Source: Streptomyces lienomycini (GTDB taxonomy: Bacteria > Actinomycetota > Actinomycetes > Streptomycetales > Streptomycetaceae). Taken from it: a stretch of DNA of 64,000 nucleotides. Location of the stretch: assembly GCF_027947595.1 (NCBI RefSeq), contig NZ_CP116257.1, positions 1,984,001-2,048,000 of the forward strand. Reading direction: 5' to 3'. A program made the position numbers and the translations under genes. Positions within the stretch are counted from its first letter, which is position 1. Every line of letters begins with the position of its first letter. The notes under the pieces were generated by a model, which saw only the letters and a list, made by a program, of their open reading frames with translations, was not told the origin of the DNA and searched no databases. This document shows, one piece after another, positions 7,821-18,573 of the stretch.

Positions 7821-9344
7821 CTACGAGCGCGCCGCAGGCAGGTCGTAGCGGCTGACGGCCAGGTACGTTTCCGGTGTGGCCGCTTCGAGGAGACCCTCGT
7901 CGCCCTCCAGGTCGAGCTTCGGCTCCTGGGGACGGCGCAGCAGGTCGCTCCAGTCACTCGTCGTTCCCCGCTCGTAGGCGTCGCGGAGCAGAGGGCGCAG
8001 CCGTGGGCGGGCTTCCTCCTGCTGCTCGCGGAAGATCCGTCGCTGGGTGAGCCGTTGCACTTCCTGGTCTTCGTCGCTGAGTCCCTGGTCGAGGGCTGAC
8101 TGGTCCTCCGCACGCAGTCCCGGGGTGCGCTGGGCGATGGCCAGATCTTCTTCGTGGAGGCGTGCGCAGGCGGCGAACAGCTTTCTGGACATGCCGAGGT
8201 GGACCTCGGTTCCAGGGATGCGGCAGGTGAGGAAGTCGTCGAGCCCCCAGGAGCGGATCTGGGCGCGCAAGGTGTGCGACTCAACGTGGAGCGCCGCTCC
8301 GCGGGCGTCCGCCCGCATGGCGAGGGTGAGATCGTCGTTTTCCAAGGGGGTGGTGAGCCCCGAACGCCGGTGGCGGGAAGCTCGGTCGGCCGGTACCGGT
8401 ACCGTGCGCAACTGAGAGGCGGGAGCGGAGCGCAGCGCCAGGTAAGCGAGCATCTGGGCACGGGCCGCACCGATGAGCGCGTCGTCACTGTCCCCGAGGT
8501 GGTCTTCGAGGCTGCCGACGCCGACCGCTGCGCTGTCGGCCCCGGATCCGGCCGGGGGGAGGGGCGGCTCGCCGGAGTGCAGGTCATGGTCGATCGTGAG
8601 GAAGAGGTCGTCTCCGGGCCGCACAGACGCCCCAACCAGGACGATGCGGTGTTTGTAGGAACCGAAGACTCTACTGCCGGCTTGCAGTTGCGCCCACCCC
8701 TTGCGGAGTGTACCGACGCCGACGCTGCCGCCCTTGGCCTCGATCAGCCAGTACATCTCTTCCGCCTCGTGCCGTCCCCACAGGTCGGGCAGCGTTCTCC
8801 TTGGGTCCTTGAAGGTGTTGCTCAGGGCGGGGATGGGACCGCCGAGTTCGAGGTGGTGGGTCTGTCCGAGGCCCAGCAGGGAGCGGCACGCCCACTCGGT
8901 CATCGTCATGCCCAGCCGGTAGGCAGCGGCGTTCTTCGCAGTGCGCTCGGTGCCGTGCTCGTACACCGGGTTCAGGGTCAGGCGTTGGCCCTTTGCGCCC
9001 GGTACGGGATGCCGGGGCGTGACGGCGTGGGCGCCGAGGTAGGCGTACAACGGAGAGACTCGGGCGACGAGTTCCCCGTGCGCGTACCGGGGCTGGTTCT
9101 GCAGGTGCGGGGTGACGTCCCGGCCGACCTCGGTGGCAGCCTTGATGATCTCTCGCCACGTGGTGGTCGGGGCGTACCAGCCATCGGTTGCCGGGAACCC
9201 GTCCGACGCGCTCCACGCCTCATGCTTTGCCGTGCGCCACTGTCTCTTGGGCTTGCTCGCAGGTCCGTTACGGAACAGGACCGGTACGTCGAAGCTGTCG
9301 GCGTAGGAGAGCGGCGGCTCGTCGACGATGTGTGCGGGGATCAC
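7821..9344 (-). CDS. Protein with a PD-(D/E)XK-like nuclease motif, otherwise unrecognised
   Basis: I place the start at GTG 9344, preceded by AAGGTG with 5-base spacing, giving 507 residues. A longer in-frame start at 9443 would add residues that belong to the neighbouring toxin pseudogene. Around residues 186-204 the sequence reads PDLWG, then 11 residues, then IEAKGG. That is the Asp...Glu-x-Lys spacing of PD-(D/E)XK nucleases, with a possible upstream Glu150. The C-terminal third is charged and helical (many Arg, Glu, Gln). No methylase or helicase partner is adjacent. The nuclease idea comes from the motif only. Confidence 0.6.
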   Translation of the reverse strand: MIPAHIVDEPPLSYADSFDVPVLFRNGPASKPKRQWRTAKHEAWSASDGFPATDGWYAPTTTWREIIKAATEVGRDVTPHLQNQPRYAHGELVARVSPLYAYLGAHAVTPRHPVPGAKGQRLTLNPVYEHGTERTAKNAAAYRLGMTMTEWACRSLLGLGQTHHLELGGPIPALSNTFKDPRRTLPDLWGRHEAEEMYWLIEAKGGSVGVGTLRKGWAQLQAGSRVFGSYKHRIVLVGASVRPGDDLFLTIDHDLHSGEPPLPPAGSGADSAAVGVGSLEDHLGDSDDALIGAARAQMLAYLALRSAPASQLRTVPVPADRASRHRRSGLTTPLENDDLTLAMRADARGAALHVESHTLRAQIRSWGLDDFLTCRIPGTEVHLGMSRKLFAACARLHEEDLAIAQRTPGLRAEDQSALDQGLSDEDQEVQRLTQRRIFREQQEEARPRLRPLLRDAYERGTTSDWSDLLRRPQEPKLDLEGDEGLLEAATPETYLAVSRYDLPAARS

Positions 9345-9349
9345 GACAT

Positions 9350-9661
9350 CACCTTGGCACAGGTTGACTTCGCAGTCCTGCCCGGTGGCCGGGTCGGCCA
9401 CGGGGATGCGGGCGGACAGTGGAGCGGTCTCCCGGGCGTGCACCCTTCAACCGTGAACTTCCAAGCCGACGAGGAGCGTGGCGACGATGTCGGCTGCCAT
9501 GGGGCTGGGTTCTCGGTGGCGACATCGAGGTCCTGGCTGGGGCGGTTCACGAGGCGGTGGGCCCGCACGGCGTATCCATCAGTGAGAACCAGGGGATACG
9601 GGGAACCAAGGGCGATCACATTCGCCAGGAGCCGCGGGTGCAGCTCCGGCATGTCCGTCAC
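9350..9661 (-). pseudogene. AbiEii-like nucleotidyltransferase toxin pseudogene
   Basis: From GTG 9661 (or ATG 9652) the minus strand reads MPELHPRLLANVIALGSPYP, VLTDGYAVRAH and SQDLDVATENPAP, the start of AbiEii/AbiGii-type nucleotidyltransferase toxins. One base is missing in the C run at 9501-9504, so the frame shifts. The new frame continues ADIVATLLVGLEVHG and meets TGA at 9447-9449 where orthologs usually have Trp. It then resumes with ETAPLSARIPVADPATG up to about 9350, where the start region of the next gene replaces the rest. Frameshift, nonsense change and truncation together make it inactive. Confidence 0.75.
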
Positions 9662-10053
9662 GCGGCTGACCGGGTGCGGGAGGAGAGCTGGGGAAAGGCG
9701 TCTACCCACACGACGCACACGGTGCGGCCGACGAGAGTGCGTAGCACCGGCCACAGGTGGAGGAGCATGTTCCGGTTGAGGTGCCGGGGCAGGTCATCAC
9801 GCAGGCCCTCATGCAGGACGGTGCGGTACAGGCCCATGCGCTGACGAGACTTGCTCATGTCGTACGAGGCCATCCCCGACCAGGCCATGTGCAGCGGCAG
9901 ATCCCCTACCTCCTGGGTCGGGCCGTGCAACTCGTCCAGCGACTCCGGCAGACGTCGCCGGAACTTCTCCCGGTATAGCGCGAGGGCCTCGGTATCCGCG
10001 CGGGCACCGTCTGCGGTCGAGACGAGGGCACGTCGAGAACCTTGTCCGCACAC
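9658..10053 (-). CDS. Probable antitoxin or regulatory partner of the AbiEii-like pseudogene
   Basis: This frame starts at GTG 10053 and gives 131 residues. The core EKFRRRLPESLDELHGPT, LPLHMAWSGMASYDMS and RQRMGLYRTVLHEG matches, from memory, a Streptomyces protein usually encoded directly upstream of an AbiEii-family nucleotidyltransferase. Its TGA overlaps the GTG of the decayed toxin (GTGA), as expected for a coupled pair. The partner is broken, so this may be an orphan antitoxin. The start is uncertain because no Shine-Dalgarno is clear. Confidence 0.55.
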   Translation of the reverse strand: MCGQGSRRALVSTADGARADTEALALYREKFRRRLPESLDELHGPTQEVGDLPLHMAWSGMASYDMSKSRQRMGLYRTVLHEGLRDDLPRHLNRNMLLHLWPVLRTLVGRTVCVVWVDAFPQLSSRTRSAA

Positions 10054-10184
10054 TGGGCCCTGAGTCGGAGGTCGCCGCCATCGCGGCGGCGACCCGGGGC
10101 CATCAACGATGATTTCCTGGAGGAGCGGGAGAAGCCGTACCGCAGGCTGTTATCGATTCTGCCCTTCGTTTGTGGCAGGTCCCA

Positions 10185-11690
<1,506 letters not shown>

Positions 11691-11803
11691 TCAGTCAGCA
11701 CGGATGGCCCAAGACCGTGCTGTTCGAAATGTCGAGCTGTAGCCGGTTTCTCAAACAGGAATGATTGAGGTGTCGACGGTGCATCGTCAACACTTCCGCG
11801 CGG

Positions 11804-11835
11804 GAAAGTTTCTGGGAGAAGTCCGAAACTTTCGG
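11804..11835. promoter_or_regulatory. Paired GAAA-N-TTTC operators for xylan genes
   Basis: Two palindromes lie in tandem: GAAAGTTTC at 11804-11812 and the 13-bp perfect CCGAAACTTTCGG at 11823-11835, with centres 21 bp apart, about two helical turns. The CGAAA-N-TTTCG form is known from Streptomyces xylanase promoters as a negative control element, probably bound by a LacI-type repressor. No such repressor is encoded nearby. Confidence 0.75.
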
Positions 11836-11983
11836 TCTCCCGATGGAGCGGGGCGGGCGGACGGCGACTGCTGTTCGATCGGCTCCTGGCGGGGGACCTT
11901 CGTGGGCGTGGGCGAGGGCGCGGGCTCACGGGGCTGGTGGCCCGTAAATGTTTCGGCAGTGATGGCGACACATGCGCGAGGTA

Positions 11984-12011
11984 TTGACGTCGTTCAGCGG
12001 CTCCCTATCAT
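11984..12011 (+). promoter_or_regulatory. Candidate abfB promoter
   Basis: TTGACG (11984-11989) and TATCAT (12006-12011) are separated by 16 bases and lie about 100 bp before the abfB start. They fit a housekeeping-sigma promoter reasonably well. The long leader between them and the gene has no obvious further element. Confidence 0.5.
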
Positions 12012-12079
12012 TCAGGATGCTCGACACTTCGGACTCTGTTCGGTATCACGAACGCACGCCTGGTCAGTCATTGTCATGA

Positions 12080-13540
<1,461 letters not shown>

Positions 13541-13600
13541 CCTTCCCGATGCACGGCGTAGTCGGTTCCCCCTGCTGACCGACACCACCGTCTCGAGGGA

Positions 13601-13623
13601 CCCCGGCCGAGCGGCGGCCGGGG
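13601..13623 (+). terminator. Terminator after abfB
   Basis: CCCCGGCCG (13601-13609) and CGGCCGGGG (13615-13623) form a perfect 9-bp stem around a 5-base loop, 61 bases after the abfB stop. There is no T run, as is common in Streptomyces. Confidence 0.75.
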
Positions 13624-14084
13624 TTCCTGGTCGAGAGCCCATCCGCCGGGGGCTTCATCTGTCTGTCATTCCAACCGACTTGTCCAGTCGTCAGGTTGGA
13701 GCGGGTCCACTGATTACCCCCGAACGGTGGGTTTACCGACAAGATCCCCACTGGGGCGGGGCGGAATGACGGCGACATATGCAAGCCTCCTGCTGAGGCC
13801 CTTCCCGATCCCCAGTGAGTCAGTGAGCGGCGTCAGATGTGGTCAATCGCAAGGCGGAGGGCGGCCCTCGCACGCGACGTACGCGGACGGTCCGACAACG
13901 CGGTGAGGGGCCGTAGTTGGCGCTTGCCCAGGTCTCCGGCTCGGACTCGAACGCTGAGCCGGTTCTCTTTTGCCGGTGGGTGTCAGTGGCGGGCCTTCGA
14001 GAGTCATGCAATCACCATCCGTTCTGGCGGCTGGTGGGAATCGTCACCGGGGTGAGGCCACCCCAGACGCGACAAGGGGTATCC
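13624..14084. other. Intergenic region before the GMC oxidoreductase operon
   Basis: No gene with convincing codon bias was found. A hairpin pairs CCAACC (13671-13676) with GGTTGG (13694-13699), with an inner GACT/AGTC stem, and may be a second terminator or a regulatory structure. The frame of the following gene stays open upstream to about 13917, but without a Shine-Dalgarno. The promoter of the GMC operon should lie here; I could not pick it out. Confidence 0.4.
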
Positions 14085-15998
14085 ATGACGTCTTACGACG
14101 ATACAGACCCACTGATCTTCCCTGCCGGTGCCGCGACGCAGACCAGCGCCGCAGAGGCCGCGAACGGCGAGTGGGATGCCGTTGTCGTCGGTGGCGGCAT
14201 GGCGGGTTCCATCGTCGCCGAGCAGCTGAGCCAGGCGGGCCACAGGGTGTTGATCCTCGAAGCCGGCCCCGGCAAGGACCTGGACCTCGCGGAGTACGAG
14301 TCGTACCTGTCGCGGTTCTACGGCGCAGTCGTCAAGGACAACCAGTCTCCGTACCCGTTCAACCCGAACGCCCGGATGCCCAGGAGCACCGACATCATGC
14401 CGGTGCGTCCGGGCACACCCCCGGACCACTTCTACCTCGTGCAAGAGGACGAGTACTGCACGGACACCACCTTCACCCGGGTCCTCGGCGGCACCTCCCT
14501 GCACTGGGAGGGCAAAGCGCTGCGCATGCTTCCCGAGGACTTCGACCTGCGAACCAAGTACGGCCAGGGCCTGAACTGGCCGCTCGGCTATGACGACCTG
14601 GAACCCTACTACCGGCAGGCTGAGGCCGAACTGGGCGTAGCCGCCGAAGTCGAGGACCAGGCATACCTGGGAATGCACTTTCCGAAGGGATACGTGTTCC
14701 CGATGCACCGCATGCCGCCGTCCTATCTCGACCAGACGGTCGCCCGGGGCGTGGACGGCATGCGGGTCAACCTGGCGGACGACGAATACACCCTCCAGGT
14801 GCGGAGCTTTCCGCAGGCCCGTAACGGCGTGCCGAACGCCGCGTACGACGGCGGCAAGGGCTTCGTCCCGGTCGGCGCGGTGAGCACGAACCAGGTGGAA
14901 GAGGGCGAGCGCTGTCAGGGCAACACCAACTGCGTTCCGATCTGCCCCGTGCAGGCCAAATACCACGCGGGAAAGACGCTGGCCAAGGCGCTCCGCAAGG
15001 GCAACGTCAAGATCGTGACGCAGGCAGTCGCCTCCAAGGTCGAGATCGACGAGCATGACCAACGGGTGACCGGGATCACCGTCAAGAGCTACGCGGCGCT
15101 CGACTCCGCGAGGTACGAGGAGTACACGGTGAAGGGCACCGTGTACATCCTCTGCGCGCACGCCATCGAGAACGCCCGGCTCATGCTGGCCTCCGACATG
15201 CAGCGCATGAGCCGCAGCAAGCTGATCGGCCGCAACCTGATGGACCACGCGTATCTGCTGTCCTGGGGCCTGCTGCCCAAGCCGGCCGGCACGATGCGAG
15301 GCACATCCTGCACGAGCGGGATCACCGACCTGCGCGGCGGGCGATTCCGCGGAACCCAGGCCGGATTCGGCGTGGACATCCACAACGACGGCTGGGGGTG
15401 GGCGACCGGCTCGCCGTACACGGATCTGGTCGAGCTCGTGGACGAGCGGGGCCTGCGCGGGCCGGAGTTGCGCAGGACACTCGGGAACCAGATCTCCCGG
15501 CAGCTTCTGCTCGCCTTCATGATCGACCTGCTGCCCGACAGCAGCAACAGCGTCACCGTGGACGACCGGTACAAGGACGCCCTCGGCAACATGAAGCCGG
15601 TCGTGTCGCTCAAGATCCCGCCGTACACCATGCGGGGCGCCGCGTTCGCCCGCAAGCTCGCGACCGAGATCTTCGAGAAGCTCGGCGCCGAGGACAGGAC
15701 CGCGTACGACAAGGACCGCTACAGCGCCGTCGAGCACGACGGCCAGTGGTACAACATCGTGGGCGGCAACCACCTGGCGGGCACGCACATCATGGGGACC
15801 GACCCGGCGAACTCCGTGGTCGACCACACCCAGCACTCGTGGGACCACGAGAACCTCTACCTGGTCGGGCCCGGCAGCCTGCCCTCGATCGGGACATCCA
15901 ACATCAGCCTGACCATGGCGGCGCTCGCCTTCCGCAGTGCGGCCCACATCGCCAGGCACCTGCGTGCCGCGAAGGCGCCGGTCGTCGTCGGCAGGTAG
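14085..15998 (+). CDS. GMC-family FAD oxidoreductase with Cys motif of the FAD-GDH type
   Basis: ATG 14085, preceded by AAGGGG, gives 637 residues. VVVGGGMAGS (GxGxxG, Gly36-Gly41) binds FAD. CQGNTNCVPICP places Cys277, Cys283 and Cys287 where bacterial FAD-dependent glucose and fructose dehydrogenases bind a [3Fe-4S] cluster, although those usually have a Cys-Cys pair first. NHLAGTH carries the catalytic His region (about 563) and GTSNISLT the second catalytic site. It probably oxidises a sugar or alcohol with an electron acceptor other than oxygen. The last gene of the operon is a sorbitol-dehydrogenase-type small subunit, which supports this. No signal peptide is visible, so export may depend on a partner. 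Confidence 0.85.
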   Translation: MTSYDDTDPLIFPAGAATQTSAAEAANGEWDAVVVGGGMAGSIVAEQLSQAGHRVLILEAGPGKDLDLAEYESYLSRFYGAVVKDNQSPYPFNPNARMPRSTDIMPVRPGTPPDHFYLVQEDEYCTDTTFTRVLGGTSLHWEGKALRMLPEDFDLRTKYGQGLNWPLGYDDLEPYYRQAEAELGVAAEVEDQAYLGMHFPKGYVFPMHRMPPSYLDQTVARGVDGMRVNLADDEYTLQVRSFPQARNGVPNAAYDGGKGFVPVGAVSTNQVEEGERCQGNTNCVPICPVQAKYHAGKTLAKALRKGNVKIVTQAVASKVEIDEHDQRVTGITVKSYAALDSARYEEYTVKGTVYILCAHAIENARLMLASDMQRMSRSKLIGRNLMDHAYLLSWGLLPKPAGTMRGTSCTSGITDLRGGRFRGTQAGFGVDIHNDGWGWATGSPYTDLVELVDERGLRGPELRRTLGNQISRQLLLAFMIDLLPDSSNSVTVDDRYKDALGNMKPVVSLKIPPYTMRGAAFARKLATEIFEKLGAEDRTAYDKDRYSAVEHDGQWYNIVGGNHLAGTHIMGTDPANSVVDHTQHSWDHENLYLVGPGSLPSIGTSNISLTMAALAFRSAAHIARHLRAAKAPVVVGR

Positions 15999-16073
15999 AC
16001 GGCTCACAGACCGGCGGGGGTTGAACGCGACCCCGCCCATCGCCCATCGCCCGCCACCCGTGATTGGGGGAAC

Positions 16074-17216
16074 ATGTCCGTTCCGGAATCAGAGTCTGCT
16101 CAGGGCTCCACCATCCAGACCATCGACGAGCTGCGCGAATACCTCTACAAGGGGCTCCAGCTGGAGCATGCGACGCTCCCGCCCTACCTGACCGCGCTCT
16201 ACTCGCTGCATCCGGGAAAGAACTCGGACGCCTGGCATGTCATCAGGGTCGTGGCAGTCGAGGAGATGCTGCACCTCACCCTGGTCGCGAACGTCCTGAA
16301 CGCCGTGGGCGGAACGCCGGACCTCACCAAGCCGGGTTTCGTGCCGAATTATCCGACGCGCCTGCCGTGCGGCCCCGATTACTTCGAGGTGCATCTCCGG
16401 CCGTTCTCGCCCGAGGCTCTCGACACGTTCCTGAAGATCGAGAAGCCCGCGCAGGCGGGCTCCGAGGAAGACAGGTTCGTACCGGTGGACTGGGCGGCCC
16501 TTGGCCTGGCGTCCGACGGCGCGACGCCGCCACCGGAGAAACTGGCGGAACTCGAGGAGTCCGGGACAGTCCTCGGCCTCGTCCCCGGAGAACCCACCCA
16601 GCGTTTCCTGAGCATCGGTGAGTTCTACGAAGAGATCATGCGGGGCATCAACCAGCTGGAGGACCAGGCCCGTAAGGCAGGGACGACGATTTTCACCGGC
16701 GATCCCGCTCGCCAGGTGACTCCCGAGTACTTCTACTCCGGTGGCGGCGATGTCATCAAGGTGACCGGCCGCGACACCGCGGTCGCCGCGCTCACCCTCG
16801 TCGCGGAGCAGGGCGAAGGGCTGTATGGCGGCATTTTCGACAGCCAGGACGAACTCGCGCACTACTACAGGTTCCAGCAGCTGGAAATGGAGAGGTACTA
16901 CCAGAAGGGCGATCATCCGGGCGAGCCTTCCGGCCCGGATCTGAACGTCGACTGGGACGCCGTCTATCCGGTGAAGCCGGACATCAAGCTGGCAGACCTC
17001 GTGGCGGACCCGGAAATCCTGGCGGCGGCCGATGAATTCAACCAGTTCTACGCCACGTTCCTGACCAGTATCAATCTGGCCTACAACGGTCAGCCCGACC
17101 TTCTGCTCAAGGCGGTCTGGGAGATGTTCCGCATGCGCGACAGCATGAACCGACTCGTCCGCAACCCGCTCACGGGGCATCCAGGGGCGAACGCCGGCCC
17201 GACATTCGAGCTCTAA
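16074..17216 (+). CDS. Ferritin-like VioB/iminophenylpyruvate dimer synthase-type protein
   Basis: ATG 16074 gives 380 residues. The first 210 form a ferritin-like helical bundle of the type found in VioB/RebD. LEHATLPPYLTALYSL has metal-ligand candidate Glu31, and VEEMLHLTLVANVLNAVGG carries Glu64 and His67. A second part contains LTLVAEQGEGLYGG and HYYRFQQLEMERYY with further Glu/His candidates. VioB itself also has a large haem-binding region, absent here, so indole dimerisation is unlikely. It sits 75 bp after the GMC oxidoreductase and 22 bp before its small-subunit partner, so an iron or oxidase role in that complex is inferred. Confidence 0.8.
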   Translation: MSVPESESAQGSTIQTIDELREYLYKGLQLEHATLPPYLTALYSLHPGKNSDAWHVIRVVAVEEMLHLTLVANVLNAVGGTPDLTKPGFVPNYPTRLPCGPDYFEVHLRPFSPEALDTFLKIEKPAQAGSEEDRFVPVDWAALGLASDGATPPPEKLAELEESGTVLGLVPGEPTQRFLSIGEFYEEIMRGINQLEDQARKAGTTIFTGDPARQVTPEYFYSGGGDVIKVTGRDTAVAALTLVAEQGEGLYGGIFDSQDELAHYYRFQQLEMERYYQKGDHPGEPSGPDLNVDWDAVYPVKPDIKLADLVADPEILAAADEFNQFYATFLTSINLAYNGQPDLLLKAVWEMFRMRDSMNRLVRNPLTGHPGANAGPTFEL

Positions 17217-17238
17217 GACCGTCGAAGGAGGCGGGATC

Positions 17239-17730
17239 GTGACGCAAGGGACGAACGCAGAAGAGAAGCTGCGTGATTTCGTGAAGTTCTCGGCCACTGT
17301 GACCGGGTTCAGCGAGTTCGACCTGTGGGGAACCGGTCAGGCGGAGGCGTACTACAGGACGGCCGTGGAGCAGGAAGGGCCGGATGCGATCCAGCAGGCG
17401 ATGGCTTCCGATCCCTCCGGTGTTCCCGCCGACCCGGTGGTGAAGAGCATCATCAAGCTCTGGTACGTCGGCGTCTGGTACGGCCCGGAACTGGCGGGAC
17501 GGGTGGATGTGGCGGCGTGGACGGCGCCCGGGCGGAGCGGGGCGAAGCCCGCCGTCCCGGATGACAGCCAGCCCGAGGGAAGCCAGTTCGTCGTCTCCCC
17601 CGACGCCTACACCGAGGGGCTGCTGTGGCGGGCGATCGGTGCCCACCCGGCCGGCGCGAAGGCGCCGGGTTACGGGTCGTGGGCCAACCCGCCCGTGTTC
17701 GAGGACGGCCAGGAGGGGGAAGTGCGATGA
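17239..17730 (+). CDS. Sorbitol-dehydrogenase-type small subunit (FAD-SLDH family)
   Basis: GTG 17239, after GGAGG, gives 163 residues. KFSATVTGFSEFDLWGTG, then IIKLWYVGVWYG, then YTEGLLWRAIGAHPAGAKAP are the conserved blocks of the small subunit that accompanies GMC-type membrane sorbitol and related dehydrogenases. Those subunits often carry a Tat signal and co-export the catalytic subunit; here no signal is visible. It is the third gene of a same-strand operon with the GMC oxidoreductase and the ferritin-like protein. The substrate is not determined by sequence. Confidence 0.72.
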   Translation: MTQGTNAEEKLRDFVKFSATVTGFSEFDLWGTGQAEAYYRTAVEQEGPDAIQQAMASDPSGVPADPVVKSIIKLWYVGVWYGPELAGRVDVAAWTAPGRSGAKPAVPDDSQPEGSQFVVSPDAYTEGLLWRAIGAHPAGAKAPGYGSWANPPVFEDGQEGEVR

Positions 17731-17764
17731 CCGGCACTGCCCCCACCGGCACCCGCCGGCCCCG

Positions 17765-18031
17765 CTAGTCCCGGGAGTTGCCGAACAGCAGGCGGTAGCC
17801 GATCAGGAGGACGAGGGCGCCCACGATGGCGGAGCCCCAGGTCGCCGCGTCGAAGAACTCCCGCTGGACCGGTCGGTCCAGGAACTCGGAGGACAGCCAG
17901 CCGCCCAGGAAGGCGCCGGCTATGCCGATCACCGTCGTGCCGACGCAACCGCCCGGGTCCCGGCCGGGCAGGAGCAACTTGGCGATGCCTCCGGCGATGA
18001 GTCCCAGTAGCAGCCAGGCGATGATGCTCAT
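17765..18031 (-). CDS. GlsB/YeaQ/YmgE-family small membrane protein
   Basis: ATG 18031 gives 88 residues with AGGAG 10 bases upstream. Three hydrophobic segments (IIAWLLLGLIAGGIAKLLLP, VGTTVIGIAGAFLGGWL and SAIVGALVLLIGYRLLFG) and the PGRDPGG loop define the GlsB/transglycosylase-associated family. These proteins sit in the membrane and are stress-linked, but their molecular role is unknown. It is divergent from the BlaI-type regulator, whose operator lies 61 bp upstream, so it may belong to the same regulon. Confidence 0.9.
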   Translation of the reverse strand: MSIIAWLLLGLIAGGIAKLLLPGRDPGGCVGTTVIGIAGAFLGGWLSSEFLDRPVQREFFDAATWGSAIVGALVLLIGYRLLFGNSRD

Positions 18032-18091
18032 CTCTCCGGCGCTCCTTTCCACTGCTCTTCTCGTGACGGTACGGACCCGGACAGCCTATCT

Positions 18092-18107
18092 TCTACAGTT
18101 GTGTAGA
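18092..18107. promoter_or_regulatory. BlaI-type operator TCTACA-N4-TGTAGA
   Basis: TCTACA (18092-18097) and TGTAGA (18102-18107) form a perfect inverted repeat between the divergent glsB-like and blaI-like genes. BlaI/MecI repressors bind TACA-centred dyads of this kind (TACA and TGTA half-sites). Autoregulation is the simplest reading, and control of the divergent gene is possible. Confidence 0.82.
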
Positions 18108-18180
18108 GGATGTGGTTCCCGGCTGGGCGTCTATACGATGTCCGCCCGGGAAGGTGCGGCGGGCGGAAGGGAGACAGGAC

Positions 18181-18567
18181 GTGGCGGACGGCCGACGTCC
18201 CCGGCGGCGGGGGCAGGGTGAACTGGAGGCGCTGGTGCTGTCGGCGCTGCGGGAGACCGGTGCTCCGGCGACGGCCGGCCGGGTGCACGAGCGGCTCGGC
18301 GAGGATCTCGCCTATACGACGGTCATCACGATCCTGACCCGGCTGCTGGACAAGGGCGTGGTCACCCGTGAGCGGGCGGGCCGCTCCTTCACCTGGAAGC
18401 CGGTCGCCGACGAGGCGGGTCTGGCGGCGCGCAGGATGCGCAAGGTCCTGGACGCCGAGAACGACAGGGAAGCGGTGCTGACCAGCTTCCTCACGGCTCT
18501 GGACCCGGCCGACGAACTGCTGCTGCGCGAGCTGCTGGCCCACCCCCGCGGCGAGGGGGGAGACTGA
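18181..18567 (+). CDS. BlaI/MecI/CopY-family transcriptional repressor
   Basis: I choose GTG 18181, which has GGGAGA upstream, giving 128 residues; the frame is open upstream without support. The winged helix spans about residues 10-80: ELEALVLSALRETGAPATAG, YTTVITILTRLLDKGVVTRE and SFTWKPV. The C-terminal helices (about 85-125) dimerise. BlaI repressors are relieved by an M56 metalloprotease, and such a gene follows 6 bp downstream. The operator occurs at its own promoter and again before the LCP gene. A cell-envelope stress signal is likely. Confidence 0.92.
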   Translation: MADGRRPRRRGQGELEALVLSALRETGAPATAGRVHERLGEDLAYTTVITILTRLLDKGVVTRERAGRSFTWKPVADEAGLAARRMRKVLDAENDREAVLTSFLTALDPADELLLRELLAHPRGEGGD

Positions 18568-18573
18568 CGCCTC

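Noticed and set aside
8154..9779. Plus-strand 541-codon open frame opposite the PD-(D/E)XK-like gene
   Set aside because: Composition is typical of antisense frames, whereas the minus strand has a nuclease-like motif and a ribosome site.
14004..16040. Long open frame on the minus strand opposite the GMC oxidoreductase
   Set aside because: It is the usual high-GC antisense shadow: no start region, no motifs, and the plus strand encodes a clear FAD enzyme.
16089..17216. Assigning the ferritin-like protein to violacein or indolocarbazole biosynthesis as VioB/RebD
   Set aside because: It has only the ferritin-like part; the long haem-protein region and partner genes vioA/vioE or rebO are absent. 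Context is a sugar or alcohol dehydrogenase operon.
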